A program made the translations under genes and the position numbers. The notes beneath the pieces are model-generated. The model had not been told where the DNA came from, made no database searches, and saw only the letters and a program-made list of their open reading frames with translations. From Microbulbifer litoralis (GTDB taxonomy: Bacteria > Pseudomonadota > Gammaproteobacteria > Pseudomonadales > Cellvibrionaceae), in NCBI RefSeq assembly GCF_023634065.1, contig NZ_JALKCV010000003.1:310001-374000 (forward strand): DNA of 64,000 bases, written 5' to 3'. Below, piece by piece: positions 24,610 through 34,414 of this stretch (position 1 is its first letter; the number at the start of each line of letters is the position of its first letter).

Positions 24610-25230
24610 TTATCCCTCTCGCTCGGAGTCGGTATTTTTATTGTTGAGATTGTCTGCAATCCGGGCCCCGGCGCGCGGGGCCGATGCAGAGGTTGATTCG
24701 GGTTTCACCCTTTCCGTAACATCGAACAGCGTATAGGACAGGGTGATCGTATTGACGCCCCTGGGCAGGTCCGGATCGACGATAAAGCGCAGTGGCAATT
24801 CCGCCGACTCGCCGGCTTTCAGCGTCTGCTGGTTGAAGCAGAAACACTCGGTCTTGTGGAAATACTGCGCTGTCTCGAAGGGCACCAGGCTGGGGATCGC
24901 CTGCCCGACCATGTCCCGCCTTGTGGGGTTGTGGGCCAGGAAGACGGTGTCCATCGCCTCCCCCGGGTGCACTTTCATCGTCGTCACACTGGGCTTGAAA
25001 CCCCACGGCATATTTTCATTGTTGCTGGCGACAAACTGCACCTTTACCAGGCGCCCAGTATCTACCGCCGCCGGTACCGCCTCGTATTTTTCACCGGTCT
25101 TGCCATTGAGGCCGGTAATCTCGCAAAAGGCGTCGTAGAGCGGCGGCATGACGAAAAGGGCAAAGCAGAGCATGCCGGCGGCGAGCCCCACCAGTTTCAG
25201 CGCAACCCTGCTGTTTTCCGTCAATTGCAT
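24610..25230 (-). CDS. ctaG: Cytochrome oxidase copper-insertion protein CtaG/Cox11
   Basis: A 206-aa Cox11-family protein that delivers copper to the CuB site of subunit I. It has an N-terminal membrane helix (about 10-30) and a periplasmic immunoglobulin-like domain with the copper motif ECFCFNQQ. The frame is open to 25509, but the ATG at 25230 has GGAGG eight bases upstream. The C-terminal tail is polar and not conserved in the family. It lies between coxA and coxC. Confidence 0.93.
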   Translation of the reverse strand: MQLTENSRVALKLVGLAAGMLCFALFVMPPLYDAFCEITGLNGKTGEKYEAVPAAVDTGRLVKVQFVASNNENMPWGFKPSVTTMKVHPGEAMDTVFLAHNPTRRDMVGQAIPSLVPFETAQYFHKTECFCFNQQTLKAGESAELPLRFIVDPDLPRGVNTITLSYTLFDVTERVKPESTSASAPRAGARIADNLNNKNTDSEREG

Positions 25231-25255
25231 CGCCCGACCTCCCCGCGACAGATAC

Positions 25256-26806
25256 TCAGCGCACGGCCGGCGGCGTGCTGAAGGTGTGGTAGGGCGCCGG
25301 CGACGGCACCGTCCACTCCAGGCCCTGCGGATTGTCCCAGACCTCGTCGCTCGCTTTCCTGCCGCCCCTGACCGTGCGCACCACATTGAACAGGAACACG
25401 ATCTGCGCGGCGCCGAACAGGAAGGCGCCCATGCTGGCGATCTGGTTGAAGTCGGCAAACTGCAGCGCATAGTCCGGAATGCGGCGCGGCATGCCAGCCA
25501 GGCCGACAAAATGCATCGGGAAGAAGGTCACGTTAAGGCCGATAAATGCCAGCCAGAAGTGCACCTTGCCCATGGTTTCGTTGTACATGTTGCCGGTCCA
25601 CTTGGGCAGCCAGTAGTAGACGCCGGCGGTGATCGAGAAAATGGCGCCGGGCACCAGCACATAGTGGAAGTGGGCCACGACGAAGTAGGTATCGTGGTAC
25701 TGGAAGTCCGCCGGCGCGATGGCCAGCATCAGGCCGGAGAAACCGCCCAGGGTAAACAGGATCACGAAGGCCACCGAGAACAGCATCGGCGTTTCGAACG
25801 TCATGGAGCCGCGGAACATGGTGCTGATCCAGTTGAACACCTTCACCCCGGTGGGCACCGCGATCAACATGGTGGCGTACATGAAGAAAAGTTCGCCGGC
25901 GATGGGCATACCCACCGTGAACATGTGGTGGGCCCAGACGATAAAGCTCAGGAAGGCGATCGAGGCCGTCGCATACACCATTGAGCTGTAGCCGAACAGC
26001 GGCTTGCGCGCGAAGGTGGGGATGATCGCCGACACGATACCAAAGGCCGGCAGGATCATGATGTACACCTCCGGGTGGCCGAAGAACCAGAACACGTGCT
26101 GGAACAACACCGGGTCACCACCGCCGGCGGCGCTGAAGAAGCTGGTGCCGAAGTGGATATCCATCAGCATCATGGTCACCACGCCCGCCAGTACCGGCAT
26201 CACCGCGATCAGCAGGTAGGCGGTGATCAGCCAGGTCCACACGAACAGCGGCATCTTCATCAGGGTCATGCCCGGTGCGCGCATGTTGAGGATGGTGGCG
26301 ATGATATTGATCGCCCCCATGATCGAACTGGCCCCCATGATATGGATGGAGAAGATGAAGAAGGTCACGCTCGGCGGCGCATACTCGGTGGACAGCGGGG
26401 CGTAGAAGGTCCAGCCGAAATTGGGCGCGCCGCCCTCCATGAACAGCGTCGAGGCCAGCATCGCGAAGGCGAAGGGCAGTATCCAGAAACTCCAGTTGTT
26501 CATGCGCGGCAGCGCCATGTCCGGGGCGCCGATCATCATCGGGATCATCCAGTTGGCGAGGCCGACGAAAGCCGGCATCACCGCCCCGAACACCATGATC
26601 AGGCCGTGCATGGTGGTCATCTGGTTGAAGAATTCCGGCTGCACGATTTGCAGGCCGGGCTCGAACAGTTCGGCGCGAATCACCAGCGCCATGCAGCCGC
26701 CCAACAGGAACATGGCAAAGCTGAACCAGAGGTACATGCTGCCGATGTCTTTGTGGTTGGTGGTGTAGAGCCACCGCTTGAATCCGGGTTGAGGTCCGTG
26801 TGCCAT
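25256..26806 (-). CDS. ctaD: Cytochrome c oxidase subunit I
   Basis: A 516-aa haem-copper oxidase subunit I of type A1, the proton-pumping terminal oxidase core. Low-spin haem ligand H67 lies in MTTMHGLIM. CuB ligands are H244 in the His-Tyr crosslink motif HPEVY (Y248) and H293-H294. The histidines in VVAHFHYVL are the remaining haem ligands. XGHPEVY with glutamate before the Tyr indicates an A1 D-channel enzyme. It lies 17 bp after the subunit II gene. Confidence 0.97.
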   Translation of the reverse strand: MAHGPQPGFKRWLYTTNHKDIGSMYLWFSFAMFLLGGCMALVIRAELFEPGLQIVQPEFFNQMTTMHGLIMVFGAVMPAFVGLANWMIPMMIGAPDMALPRMNNWSFWILPFAFAMLASTLFMEGGAPNFGWTFYAPLSTEYAPPSVTFFIFSIHIMGASSIMGAINIIATILNMRAPGMTLMKMPLFVWTWLITAYLLIAVMPVLAGVVTMMLMDIHFGTSFFSAAGGGDPVLFQHVFWFFGHPEVYIMILPAFGIVSAIIPTFARKPLFGYSSMVYATASIAFLSFIVWAHHMFTVGMPIAGELFFMYATMLIAVPTGVKVFNWISTMFRGSMTFETPMLFSVAFVILFTLGGFSGLMLAIAPADFQYHDTYFVVAHFHYVLVPGAIFSITAGVYYWLPKWTGNMYNETMGKVHFWLAFIGLNVTFFPMHFVGLAGMPRRIPDYALQFADFNQIASMGAFLFGAAQIVFLFNVVRTVRGGRKASDEVWDNPQGLEWTVPSPAPYHTFSTPPAVR

Positions 26807-26823
26807 GACTTGTTTCCCCCGCC

Positions 26824-27972
26824 TTACTGCTTATTCTTGAAATTGAGAATGTCGACGGGCTGCACGGTGTCGCCCATATCGTTGCCGAATGCATTGCGCT
26901 GGTAGGTGATCACCGCGGCCAGGTCCACCTCCGACATCTGCGCGCCGAAGGCCTGCATCGCCGGGTTGACCTGGGAGCCGTTGACCACCATGTTCATGTG
27001 CCCATCCAGCGGGCCGGTGGCCACGGCCGAGCCGGCAATGGCCGGGAAGGTGCCCGGCACACCCTGGCCGTTCGGCTGGTGACAGGCGGCGCAGGTCCGG
27101 TTGTAGACCTTCTCGCCGCGGGCAAACAGCTCGTCGAAGGTGAAGGTTTTCTCGGTCAATTCGCGCAGCTTCGCCGCCTCCGCGGCGCGCCCGGCCAGCC
27201 AGGAGTCGTACTCCTGCTGCGGCACCGCCTTGACCACCACCGGCATGAAACCGTGGTCCTTGCCACACAGTTCGGCGCACTGGCCGCGGTAGATACCGGG
27301 CTCGTCGATGCGGGTCCAGGATTCATTGATAAAGCCGGGAATCGCATCCTTTTTCACTGCCAGGTCGGGCACCCACCAGGCGTGGATGACGTCGTTGGCG
27401 GTAATCAGGAAACGGATTTTCTGGCCCACCGGCACCACCAGTGGTTCGTCCACCTCCAGCAGGTAATTGGCATTCTTGGGCTGCTGGTTGTCGATCTGCG
27501 AGCGGGGAGTGGCGAGGTTGGAAAAGAAGGAGACATCGGAACCCAGGTAGTCGTATTTCCACTTCCACTGGTAGCCGGTGATCATGATGTCGAGATCGGC
27601 TTCCTTGGTGTCGTAGATGTCGTAGAGGGTCTTGGTGGCGGGAACCGCCATGCCGATCAGGATCAGGGTCGGTACGATGGTCCAGACCAACTCCACCGCG
27701 GTGCTCTCGTGGAACTGCGCGGCCTTGTAGCCCTTGCTCTTGCGATGGCGCCACATGCTGTAGAACATCACCCCGAACACCACCACGCCGATACCCACGC
27801 AGATCCAGAAGATCAGCATGTGCAGTTCGTAGGTGGTCTGGGATACTTCCGTAACCCCCTGGGTCATATTGACCCCCCAGCGCTCGGCATCCCGCTCTTC
27901 CTGTGCAAGGGAAGGCAGGCTCAGCACCGAAGTGGCCAGCAAGGCGAACAGCCGATTGAAGCCTTTCAACAT
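26824..27972 (-). CDS. ctaC: Cytochrome c oxidase subunit II with fused cytochrome c (caa3 type)
   Basis: A 382-aa subunit II. A signal peptide and two membrane helices (about 50-72 and 93-112) precede the CuA domain with H197, C232, C236, H240 and M243 (QCAELCGKDHGFM). A C-terminal cytochrome c domain carries C294-A-A-C-H298 and a later Met ligand. The covalent haem c domain makes this a caa3-type oxidase, which may accept electrons from cytochrome c4 or directly from the bc1 complex. It is the first gene of the cluster; the promoter must lie in 27973-28150. Confidence 0.96.
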   Translation of the reverse strand: MLKGFNRLFALLATSVLSLPSLAQEERDAERWGVNMTQGVTEVSQTTYELHMLIFWICVGIGVVVFGVMFYSMWRHRKSKGYKAAQFHESTAVELVWTIVPTLILIGMAVPATKTLYDIYDTKEADLDIMITGYQWKWKYDYLGSDVSFFSNLATPRSQIDNQQPKNANYLLEVDEPLVVPVGQKIRFLITANDVIHAWWVPDLAVKKDAIPGFINESWTRIDEPGIYRGQCAELCGKDHGFMPVVVKAVPQQEYDSWLAGRAAEAAKLRELTEKTFTFDELFARGEKVYNRTCAACHQPNGQGVPGTFPAIAGSAVATGPLDGHMNMVVNGSQVNPAMQAFGAQMSEVDLAAVITYQRNAFGNDMGDTVQPVDILNFKNKQ

Positions 27973-28331
27973 CGCCTACAGATCTCCGTGTATTGGCGAG
28001 CTCCACGCGGAAACTCGACATTATTATTCTCGGCTGTCAGCCGTCACGGATAACTGGATTCCACACTGCCGGAGACCGGCAGCACGGTAAATCCACACAA
28101 AAATTGTGGACATGCTGTAGTAACACAAGACTACATACACTGGGCGGGACTGAGCTCCCGCGATACTGCCGTCAGTGCAACTTGTTATTGTTTTGAGATA
28201 ATTACTTCAGATGTCGTCGTCCGGAAGGTACAACCAACAACCTGTGTCTTTTTGTCGCATCTACTGCACGGCTTAAATGAACACATCGCCGGCAAAAAGT
28301 CAATTAAACCGCCAACTTAAGTCTCCCCTTG
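27973..28331. promoter_or_regulatory. Divergent region between the cox cluster and the MATE gene
   Basis: 359 bp without a credible ORF. It is markedly A/T-richer than its surroundings around 28180-28330. A short inverted repeat CGGGA/TCCCG occurs near 28145-28160. No consensus Anr/FNR or Fur site is apparent. Confidence 0.4.
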
Positions 28332-29678
28332 ATGTCCCAGTCACAAAGCCCCCAACGCCCCTATTTTCGTGTCTGGCATCTCGCCTGGCCGATGATCCTG
28401 AGCAATATCTCGGTGCCGTTGCTGGGCGCAGTGGATACGGCGATTCTCGGCCACCTGCCCTCTCCCGAGTACCTGTCCGGCGTGGCCATTGGCGCCAGCG
28501 TGATGTCGATGCTGTTGTGGGCTTTCGGCTTCCTGCGCATGGGGACCACCGGCCTGGTGGCCCGCAGCAGCGGTATCGACGGCCGCGGCGGCGAGGACTG
28601 GCTGTTGCGGGCGCTGCTGCTGGCCCTGGCATTGGGGCTGGTACTACTGTTACTGGCCTCACCGCTGCTGCAGTTGATTGTCGGCTGGATGAATGCCAGT
28701 GCCCAGGCGGCGCCCCACGCGCGCGATTACCTGCAGATACGCCTGTTCAGCGCGCCGCTGGCACTGGCCAACTTCGCCCTGCTGGGCTTTTTTATCGGCC
28801 GCCAGGACAGCCGCGCACCGCTGTTTATCCTGCTCGCGGCCAATCTTCTCAACATCGCCCTGGATCTGGTTTTTATCCTGTGGCTGGGCCTGGGCGCCCG
28901 CGGTGCCGCCATGGCCACCGTATGCGCCGACCTGTGTGCCTTCCTGTTCGGCCTGCGCTTGTTGGGCCGGGTGGAAACCGATATCTGGCAGCGGCTGCAC
29001 CGGCAACTGGCCCGCGCGGACTTTTTCCCCTGGCGGGGCAGCGCGCCGTGGATGGAGCTGTTGCGGATCAACGGCGACCTGTTTATCCGCACCTGCCTGC
29101 TGTTGATGACCATGACTTTCTTTACCGCCCAGGGCGCGGCGCAGGGCGATGCGGTGCTCGCGGCCAATGCGATCCTGTTGCAGTTGCTGATGATGACCTC
29201 CTACGCACTGGACGGTTTTGCCCACGCCACCGAGGCGCTGGTGGGCCAGTCCATCGCCAAGAAGTCGCCGCGGCTCTTCTACACCACGGTGCGCAGCGCC
29301 GGCGCCTGGGCACTGGCCAGTGCCTGCATCATCACACTGATATTTTTCTACGGGCGGGGCCTGATCCTGCCGCTGTTTACCGACCTGCAGAACGTGATTA
29401 CCGAGGCGCAAAAGGTCTACGGCTGGCTCTGCGCGCTGCCGTTGATCGCGGTGTGGAGTTACCAGCTGGATGGGGTTTTTATCGGCGCGGGAAAAAGCCG
29501 GGAAATGCGCAATACTATGTTTGTGGCAACCGTATTGGTTTTCTTCCCGGCTTGGTGGCTCACCCACTCCTGGGGCAACCACGGCGTCTGGTTCAGCTTC
29601 TTTTTGTGGAACAGTTCTCGCTCTTTAGGTCTACTGGTTTACTATTGTTACTACACTCAAAGCAAGGCTTGGTTCTAA
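28332..29678 (+). CDS. MATE family efflux transporter (DinF-like)
   Basis: A 448-aa transporter with 12 predicted helices in two halves. The N-terminal segment VWHLAWPMILSNISVPLLGAVDTAILGHL and the FLRMGTTGLVARSSG turn are typical of the DinF branch. Such proteins export organic cations or drugs using Na+ or H+. Start ATG 28332 is preceded immediately by an in-frame TTG, and no strong ribosome site is visible. It stands alone, and the next gene starts 109 bp downstream. Confidence 0.87.
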   Translation: MSQSQSPQRPYFRVWHLAWPMILSNISVPLLGAVDTAILGHLPSPEYLSGVAIGASVMSMLLWAFGFLRMGTTGLVARSSGIDGRGGEDWLLRALLLALALGLVLLLLASPLLQLIVGWMNASAQAAPHARDYLQIRLFSAPLALANFALLGFFIGRQDSRAPLFILLAANLLNIALDLVFILWLGLGARGAAMATVCADLCAFLFGLRLLGRVETDIWQRLHRQLARADFFPWRGSAPWMELLRINGDLFIRTCLLLMTMTFFTAQGAAQGDAVLAANAILLQLLMMTSYALDGFAHATEALVGQSIAKKSPRLFYTTVRSAGAWALASACIITLIFFYGRGLILPLFTDLQNVITEAQKVYGWLCALPLIAVWSYQLDGVFIGAGKSREMRNTMFVATVLVFFPAWWLTHSWGNHGVWFSFFLWNSSRSLGLLVYYCYYTQSKAWF

Positions 29679-29787
29679 ATTGAGTCAACAGTACTAAAAG
29701 AGCAACAATAAAAACGGGGTTTCCGCATCTTCTTTTAGCGTTAAGCGGTATTGCCACCCAGCAAATCAACGGAAAAGGGGATCGCCG

Positions 29788-30468
29788 TTGGACAGTGAAG
29801 TGGTGTCTAAAACTGAAGACTATCAGTTGATGCAGCAATGCATCGATCGCGCCGTCACCCTCGAGCGGCACAAGGGGGGCTTTCGCCGCGCGATCCGCAA
29901 ATCCCTGCCCCACCTGCACCGCAGCATACAATTGCCGCAGCACGATGGCCCGCTGCACCTCACTTCTTTCGTCATACGCTACATCCAGGCGGTACCCAAA
30001 TGGCTGCGCCAGCTGGAAACCCTGTGCGAGGCGGCCGGGGTCGACTTCGAACCGGTACGGGAACTGATCGGGCACAGCTTCGCCGATCCACCGGAGCGGC
30101 ACCCGGATGAAATCGGCCTGGCAGCGCTGCTGGACGACGCCTACCTGGCCCACCGCACCCTCGAGGAAATCAACGAGCGGCTGCAACCGGCCTGCGGCAT
30201 CCCACTGTTGCCGATGGACCCCATGGTGGCCAATCTGGTGGTGCGGGAACTGCTGGGCGAGACGTTTGCGAACGAACTGGACGCCATCTGTGTCGAGCTG
30301 GGTAGTCGCTACCGGGACCAGCAGCTGGGGCCCGACAGCATCGTCGCAATGATCCTGTGCCGCCAGAAATTTATCGAGGCGCCGGGCGACTGGCCCGATT
30401 TTGCCGGCGAGATGGAGATAGGTTTGCGCATGCCGGCGATGGAGGCGGATCTGGACAAGCTGCACTGA
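29788..30468 (+). CDS. Protein of unknown function, helical, cytosolic
   Basis: A 226-aa soluble, mostly helical protein with no signal or membrane segment and no family I can name. Features include a basic N-terminal part (HKGGFRRAIRKSLPHLHRS), a helix pair around residues 55-75 and a conserved-looking hydrophobic stretch PLLPMDPMVANLVVRELLG. The TTG start at 29788 is chosen because AGGGGA lies six bases upstream. Alternative GTG codons follow at 29800 and 29803. It is convergent with the next gene. Confidence 0.7.
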   Translation: MDSEVVSKTEDYQLMQQCIDRAVTLERHKGGFRRAIRKSLPHLHRSIQLPQHDGPLHLTSFVIRYIQAVPKWLRQLETLCEAAGVDFEPVRELIGHSFADPPERHPDEIGLAALLDDAYLAHRTLEEINERLQPACGIPLLPMDPMVANLVVRELLGETFANELDAICVELGSRYRDQQLGPDSIVAMILCRQKFIEAPGDWPDFAGEMEIGLRMPAMEADLDKLH

Positions 30469-30493
30469 TTTTCCAGCGGTTACCCGGATCCGT

Positions 30494-31324
30494 TCAGAAT
30501 CCGGCTCCCCCGCTCTGCTGGCGAGCCACTATCTGGGTCCAGTTTGCAAAAAAATCCGCCTCACCCTGGATGATTGCGCTGTTCAACTGATCGATTTCAC
30601 GGCGCAATTCTCGATCATAGAAATACAGGCTGCCGCCGCGCAGCGTATAGCCGTCCGGATTTTCTGCCAGTAATTGAAAGTAGCGTTTCGTGCGCTGCAG
30701 ATAGGCATCGACGCGGCGACGGGAAAAATTTCCGTCTCGATAGTAGTCGAGCACTTCGGTGTCGATTTCCGCCTGCGCTCGCTCGCGTGCCGGTGGTGAA
30801 AGACCGCCTTCGTCGAGTTGGTTGCGGATATCCACACGCAGGTCCTCGAGGTAGCGATCGGCGGCTTCGGCGGAGACTTTCAGGCGATCGATCGTGCGCT
30901 GTCGATGATGGAGTGAGCGTCTACTTTTGAAGGTATCGCTATCGCGCATCTTTGGTGAGGCAAAATCACCCAGCGGTTCAAAAATGGTTTTGTGCTGGAT
31001 ATTGCTGTGGCGAGTCAGTTGACGACAGATCTCGACGCCGGCCTGCCACTCGGCAAAGGGTTCGCCGTCCAGCAGCTGCTGCGGTAAACCCTCGATCGCC
31101 CCATCCAGCTTCCGGGCCTGCTCCCGGTGGTAATGGGGGCGTTCTCGCCAGTCGTTGCCCTGCAGGCTGAACAGCGACAGCAACCCCTGGTTGACGCAAC
31201 GGGCCAGCAAGTGTGCGGTCTGCTCGCGCTGCTTTTCCCGCACCTCCCGGTAGCGGTCCAGGCCGAACAGTGCGGCGATGATGGCCACCAGCAGAAACGC
31301 CAGCAGCGGGTAGAGTTTTTTCAC
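30494..31324 (-). CDS. Membrane-anchored protein of unknown function
   Basis: A 276-aa protein with an N-terminal membrane anchor (residues 4-21) and a large periplasmic, strongly helical and charged domain, probably coiled coil around 130-200. I do not recognise the family. The start is ATG 31324 and the gene lies 6 bp after yheV on the same strand, so it belongs to the prlC-yheV unit. Confidence 0.72.
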   Translation of the reverse strand: MKKLYPLLAFLLVAIIAALFGLDRYREVREKQREQTAHLLARCVNQGLLSLFSLQGNDWRERPHYHREQARKLDGAIEGLPQQLLDGEPFAEWQAGVEICRQLTRHSNIQHKTIFEPLGDFASPKMRDSDTFKSRRSLHHRQRTIDRLKVSAEAADRYLEDLRVDIRNQLDEGGLSPPARERAQAEIDTEVLDYYRDGNFSRRRVDAYLQRTKRYFQLLAENPDGYTLRGGSLYFYDRELRREIDQLNSAIIQGEADFFANWTQIVARQQSGGAGF

Positions 31325-31330
31325 AGTGGG

Positions 31331-31600
31331 TTATTGTTTTTTATTGGGCTGAATAATTTTTACCGGCGTCTCGACTTCCTCTGCGCCGCCGCTGGTGTTG
31401 ACCCGGGTTTGCAGCTCGCGCGGCGAGGACTGCAGGCGGATCTCATCCCTGAAACCGCAGGCGACACACTCGCGGTAGTTTTTATCGCCCTCGCGATAAT
31501 TGACGATTTTGTCCATTTCGCTGCAGCGCGGGCAGACGGCGCCGGCGATAAAGCGTTTCTTCGGCTTGCGCGCCGTCGGTCTGTGCTGTTCGTCGGTCAT
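31331..31600 (-). CDS. yheV: YheV family zinc-ribbon protein
   Basis: An 89-aa small protein of the YheV (DUF2387) family. It has the diagnostic KKRFIAGAVCPRCSEMD and a second CxxC in YRECVACGFRDE, forming one four-cysteine zinc ribbon. Start ATG 31600 (TTG 31603 just before it) has AGAGG upstream. It follows prlC in the same direction, the order also seen in Pseudomonas. A role close to PrlC is suspected but unproven. Confidence 0.9.
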   Translation of the reverse strand: MTDEQHRPTARKPKKRFIAGAVCPRCSEMDKIVNYREGDKNYRECVACGFRDEIRLQSSPRELQTRVNTSGGAEEVETPVKIIQPNKKQ

Positions 31601-31641
31601 CAATCGATACCTCTCAATTCGATTCGGCAGATCCGGGCCTG

Positions 31642-33690
31642 TCAGCCCGGGTCCGTGTTCAGTTCCAGTTGTTCAATACCGGAGTGACGCAACAGCGCGT
31701 CTATTTTAGGCCCGCGGCCACGGAATTCTGTGAACAGGTCCTGTGCATCGCGACTCCCCCCCTGCTCGAGGATGCTGTGCAGGAATTTCTCGCCGGTCTC
31801 CTGATCGAAGATGCCGTTTTCCTCGAACAGCGAGAAGGCGTCTGCCGACAGGACCTCGGCCCATTTGTAGCTGTAATAGCCGGCCGCATAGCCGCCGGCA
31901 AAAATATGTGCGAAGCCGTGCTGGAAGCGGTTCTCCGCCGCCGACGGCACCACCGCCACCCGCTTGCGCACATCCTCCAGCAGTTGCTGTATCCCGGCCG
32001 CCGTGGCACCGCCGCTACGGCTGTGCAGCAGGAAATCGAACAGGGCAAACTCCAGCTGGCGTACGGTAAACATGGCCGACTGGAAGTTCTTCGCCGCCAG
32101 CATTTTGTCGAGGAGTTCCGCCGGTAGTGGCTGGCCGGTTTTGTAGTGGCCGGACATCATGGCGATGGCCTGTGGCTGCCAGCACCAGTTCTCCAGGAAC
32201 TGGCTCGGCAATTCCACCGCATCCCAGGCCACGCCGTTGATGCCCGACACCGCGGCCACATCGACTTTGGTCAACATATGATGCAGGCCGTGGCCGAATT
32301 CGTGGAACAGCGTGGTGACCTCGTTGTGGGTCAGCAGGGAGGGCTCGCCACCGGCGGCAGCACTGAAGTTGCACACCAGGTAGGCGACGGGTAGCTGAAG
32401 GCCGCCCTCTGTTGCGCGGCGCACACAGACGGTATCCATCCAGGCGCCGCCGCGCTTTTTCTCGCGGGCAAAGGGATCTAGGTAGAAGCCGGCGATACGC
32501 TCGCCGTTTCGGCTCAGCCAGAAGAACTTCGTATCCTCGTGCCAGGTGGCGACGCTGTCGTCGACCTCGGCGGTCACACCGAAGAGCTTTTCCACCACCG
32601 CGAACAGGCCCGCCAGTACCTTTTCATAGGGGAAGTAGGGCCGCAGCTCCTCCTGGCTGATGGCGTAGCGCTCCTGTTTCAGCTTTTCCGCCGCCCAGGG
32701 GATATCCCAGGGTTTCAGCTCGCGCAGGTCGAGCGTTTCCGCGGCGAAGGCTTTCAGCTGGGCAAATTCCCGCTCGGCCGCGGGCCTGGCGCGCTCGGCC
32801 AGGTCGTTGAGAAATGCCAGCACCGTGTCGGTATCCGGCGCCATCTTGCTGGCCACCGACAGCTCCGCGTAATTCTCCATGTCCAGCAGCCTGGCCTGTT
32901 CGGCCCGCAGTTTGAGAATTTCCTCCATCACTGCGGAGTTGTCGAACTTGCCGCCGTCGGGGCCGGTTTCCGAGGCGCGGCTGACAAAGGCGCGGTGCAC
33001 CCGCTCGCGCAGCGCGCGATTGTCGGCGTGGGTCATCACCGCCAGGTAGCTGGGGCCCTCGAGGGTGATGACCCAGCCCGGCAGGGTCCGGGACTGTGCC
33101 GCGGCCTCGGCGGTGGCCACTGCGGTCTGCGGCAGGCCGGCCAGCTCCGCGGCGTCCTCGGTGTGATAAGTCCAGGCATTGGTGGCATCCAACACATTGT
33201 TGGCAAACTGGCTGCCGAGCTCCGCCAGCCGGCGGCTGTTGGCGGCGAAGCGTTGACGGGATTCGCCCTCCAGGCCGACACCGCTGAGCACAAAGTCCCG
33301 CAAGCCGAGCCTGACCGCCTGCCGGCGGGCCTGGGGCCAGCCGGCAAATTCGGCGGAATCCGCCAGTTGCTGGTAGACGCCGTAGAGGTCGCGGTTCTGG
33401 CCCAGCTCGGTCCAGTAAGCGGTAATCTCCGCCAGCGCGGCCTCGTAGGGTTCGCGCCAGGGGCCACTGAGCACGCTGTTCAGGTGGCTGACCGGCGAGA
33501 AGGCGCGGTTCAACTGGTCCTGGGCGGCTTCCAGCGGTGCCAGGGTGTTATCCCAGCCCGGGTTCTCCAGGCCCTTCTCCAGTTGCGCGCGGCAGTTTTC
33601 GATCAGTTCGGCGATAGCGGGCGACACCTGCGACGGTTGCAGCTGGTCGAAGGCGGGCAGTAACGGGAGATTCAACAACGGATTGGACAT
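31642..33690 (-). CDS. prlC: Oligopeptidase A (M3 zinc metallopeptidase)
   Basis: A 682-aa cytosolic M3-family peptidase that degrades signal peptides and other short peptides. The zinc site FHEFGHGLHHM provides HExxH, and the downstream Glu ligand region is GVAWDAVELPSQFLENW. Length and N-terminus (MSNPLLNLPLLPAFDQLQPSQVSPAI) match the family. It is divergent from the gamma-carbonic anhydrase gene with 65 bp between starts, the same arrangement as PA0066-PA0067. Confidence 0.96.
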   Translation of the reverse strand: MSNPLLNLPLLPAFDQLQPSQVSPAIAELIENCRAQLEKGLENPGWDNTLAPLEAAQDQLNRAFSPVSHLNSVLSGPWREPYEAALAEITAYWTELGQNRDLYGVYQQLADSAEFAGWPQARRQAVRLGLRDFVLSGVGLEGESRQRFAANSRRLAELGSQFANNVLDATNAWTYHTEDAAELAGLPQTAVATAEAAAQSRTLPGWVITLEGPSYLAVMTHADNRALRERVHRAFVSRASETGPDGGKFDNSAVMEEILKLRAEQARLLDMENYAELSVASKMAPDTDTVLAFLNDLAERARPAAEREFAQLKAFAAETLDLRELKPWDIPWAAEKLKQERYAISQEELRPYFPYEKVLAGLFAVVEKLFGVTAEVDDSVATWHEDTKFFWLSRNGERIAGFYLDPFAREKKRGGAWMDTVCVRRATEGGLQLPVAYLVCNFSAAAGGEPSLLTHNEVTTLFHEFGHGLHHMLTKVDVAAVSGINGVAWDAVELPSQFLENWCWQPQAIAMMSGHYKTGQPLPAELLDKMLAAKNFQSAMFTVRQLEFALFDFLLHSRSGGATAAGIQQLLEDVRKRVAVVPSAAENRFQHGFAHIFAGGYAAGYYSYKWAEVLSADAFSLFEENGIFDQETGEKFLHSILEQGGSRDAQDLFTEFRGRGPKIDALLRHSGIEQLELNTDPG

Positions 33691-33755
33691 ACAGCACCCT
33701 TTGCAGAGAAATCGATAGAGCTATCATAGGAGACTGATTGTACAGGAGGTTGACC

Positions 33756-34313
33756 ATGTCCCCATTACGCGCCCACGGCAACGGCGAAAAAGAAAAATCC
33801 CCCCGGCTCGGCAACGGCGTCTATATCGATCCGCAGTCGGCGGTCATCGGCGATGTCACCCTCGACGACGACTGCTCCGTCTGGCCCATGGCGGTGGTGC
33901 GCGGCGACATGCACCGCATCCGGATCGGCGCCCGCACCAGTGTGCAGGACGGTGCCGTGCTGCATATTACCCACGCCGGGCCCTTCAACGCCGACGGCTG
34001 GCCGCTCGAGATCGGCGAGGACGTGACCATCGGCCACAAGGCCTGCCTGCACGGCTGCACCGTCGGCAGCCGGGTACTGATCGGTATCGGCGCCATCGTT
34101 CTCGACGGCGCTGTGATCGAGGACGAAGTGGTACTGGCCGCCGGCGCGCTGGTGCCACCGGGCAAAAAGCTCGAGAGCGGCTACCTGTATGTGGGCGCCC
34201 CCTGTAGGCAGGCCCGTCCGCTGAATGACAAGGAAAAAGAGTTCTTCCGCTATTCGGCCGCCAACTACGTCAAACTGAAAGACCAGTACCTGACCGAGCA
34301 CGACCAGCCCTGA
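33756..34313 (+). CDS. Gamma-class carbonic anhydrase family protein (YrdA-like)
   Basis: A 185-aa left-handed beta-helix trimer-forming protein. Hexapeptide repeats run from about residue 20 to 140. The metal-binding histidines expected from the family are in VLHITHAG and in TIGHKACLHGCTVG. The C-terminal helix KEKEFFRYSAANYVKLKDQYL is typical of the YrdA group. The start is ATG 33756 with AGGAGG six bases upstream. Real carbonic anhydrase activity is uncertain in this subgroup. Confidence 0.92.
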   Translation: MSPLRAHGNGEKEKSPRLGNGVYIDPQSAVIGDVTLDDDCSVWPMAVVRGDMHRIRIGARTSVQDGAVLHITHAGPFNADGWPLEIGEDVTIGHKACLHGCTVGSRVLIGIGAIVLDGAVIEDEVVLAAGALVPPGKKLESGYLYVGAPCRQARPLNDKEKEFFRYSAANYVKLKDQYLTEHDQP

Positions 34314-34414
34314 AGCCATAGCCTTGCACGAGTGAACCTGCCGGGAGCGGGCCTGCGGCCCACCGCTCCACGCCCGAGAGCAACTCCTGCAGGCGCTTCT
34401 CAGAGAACCGACTC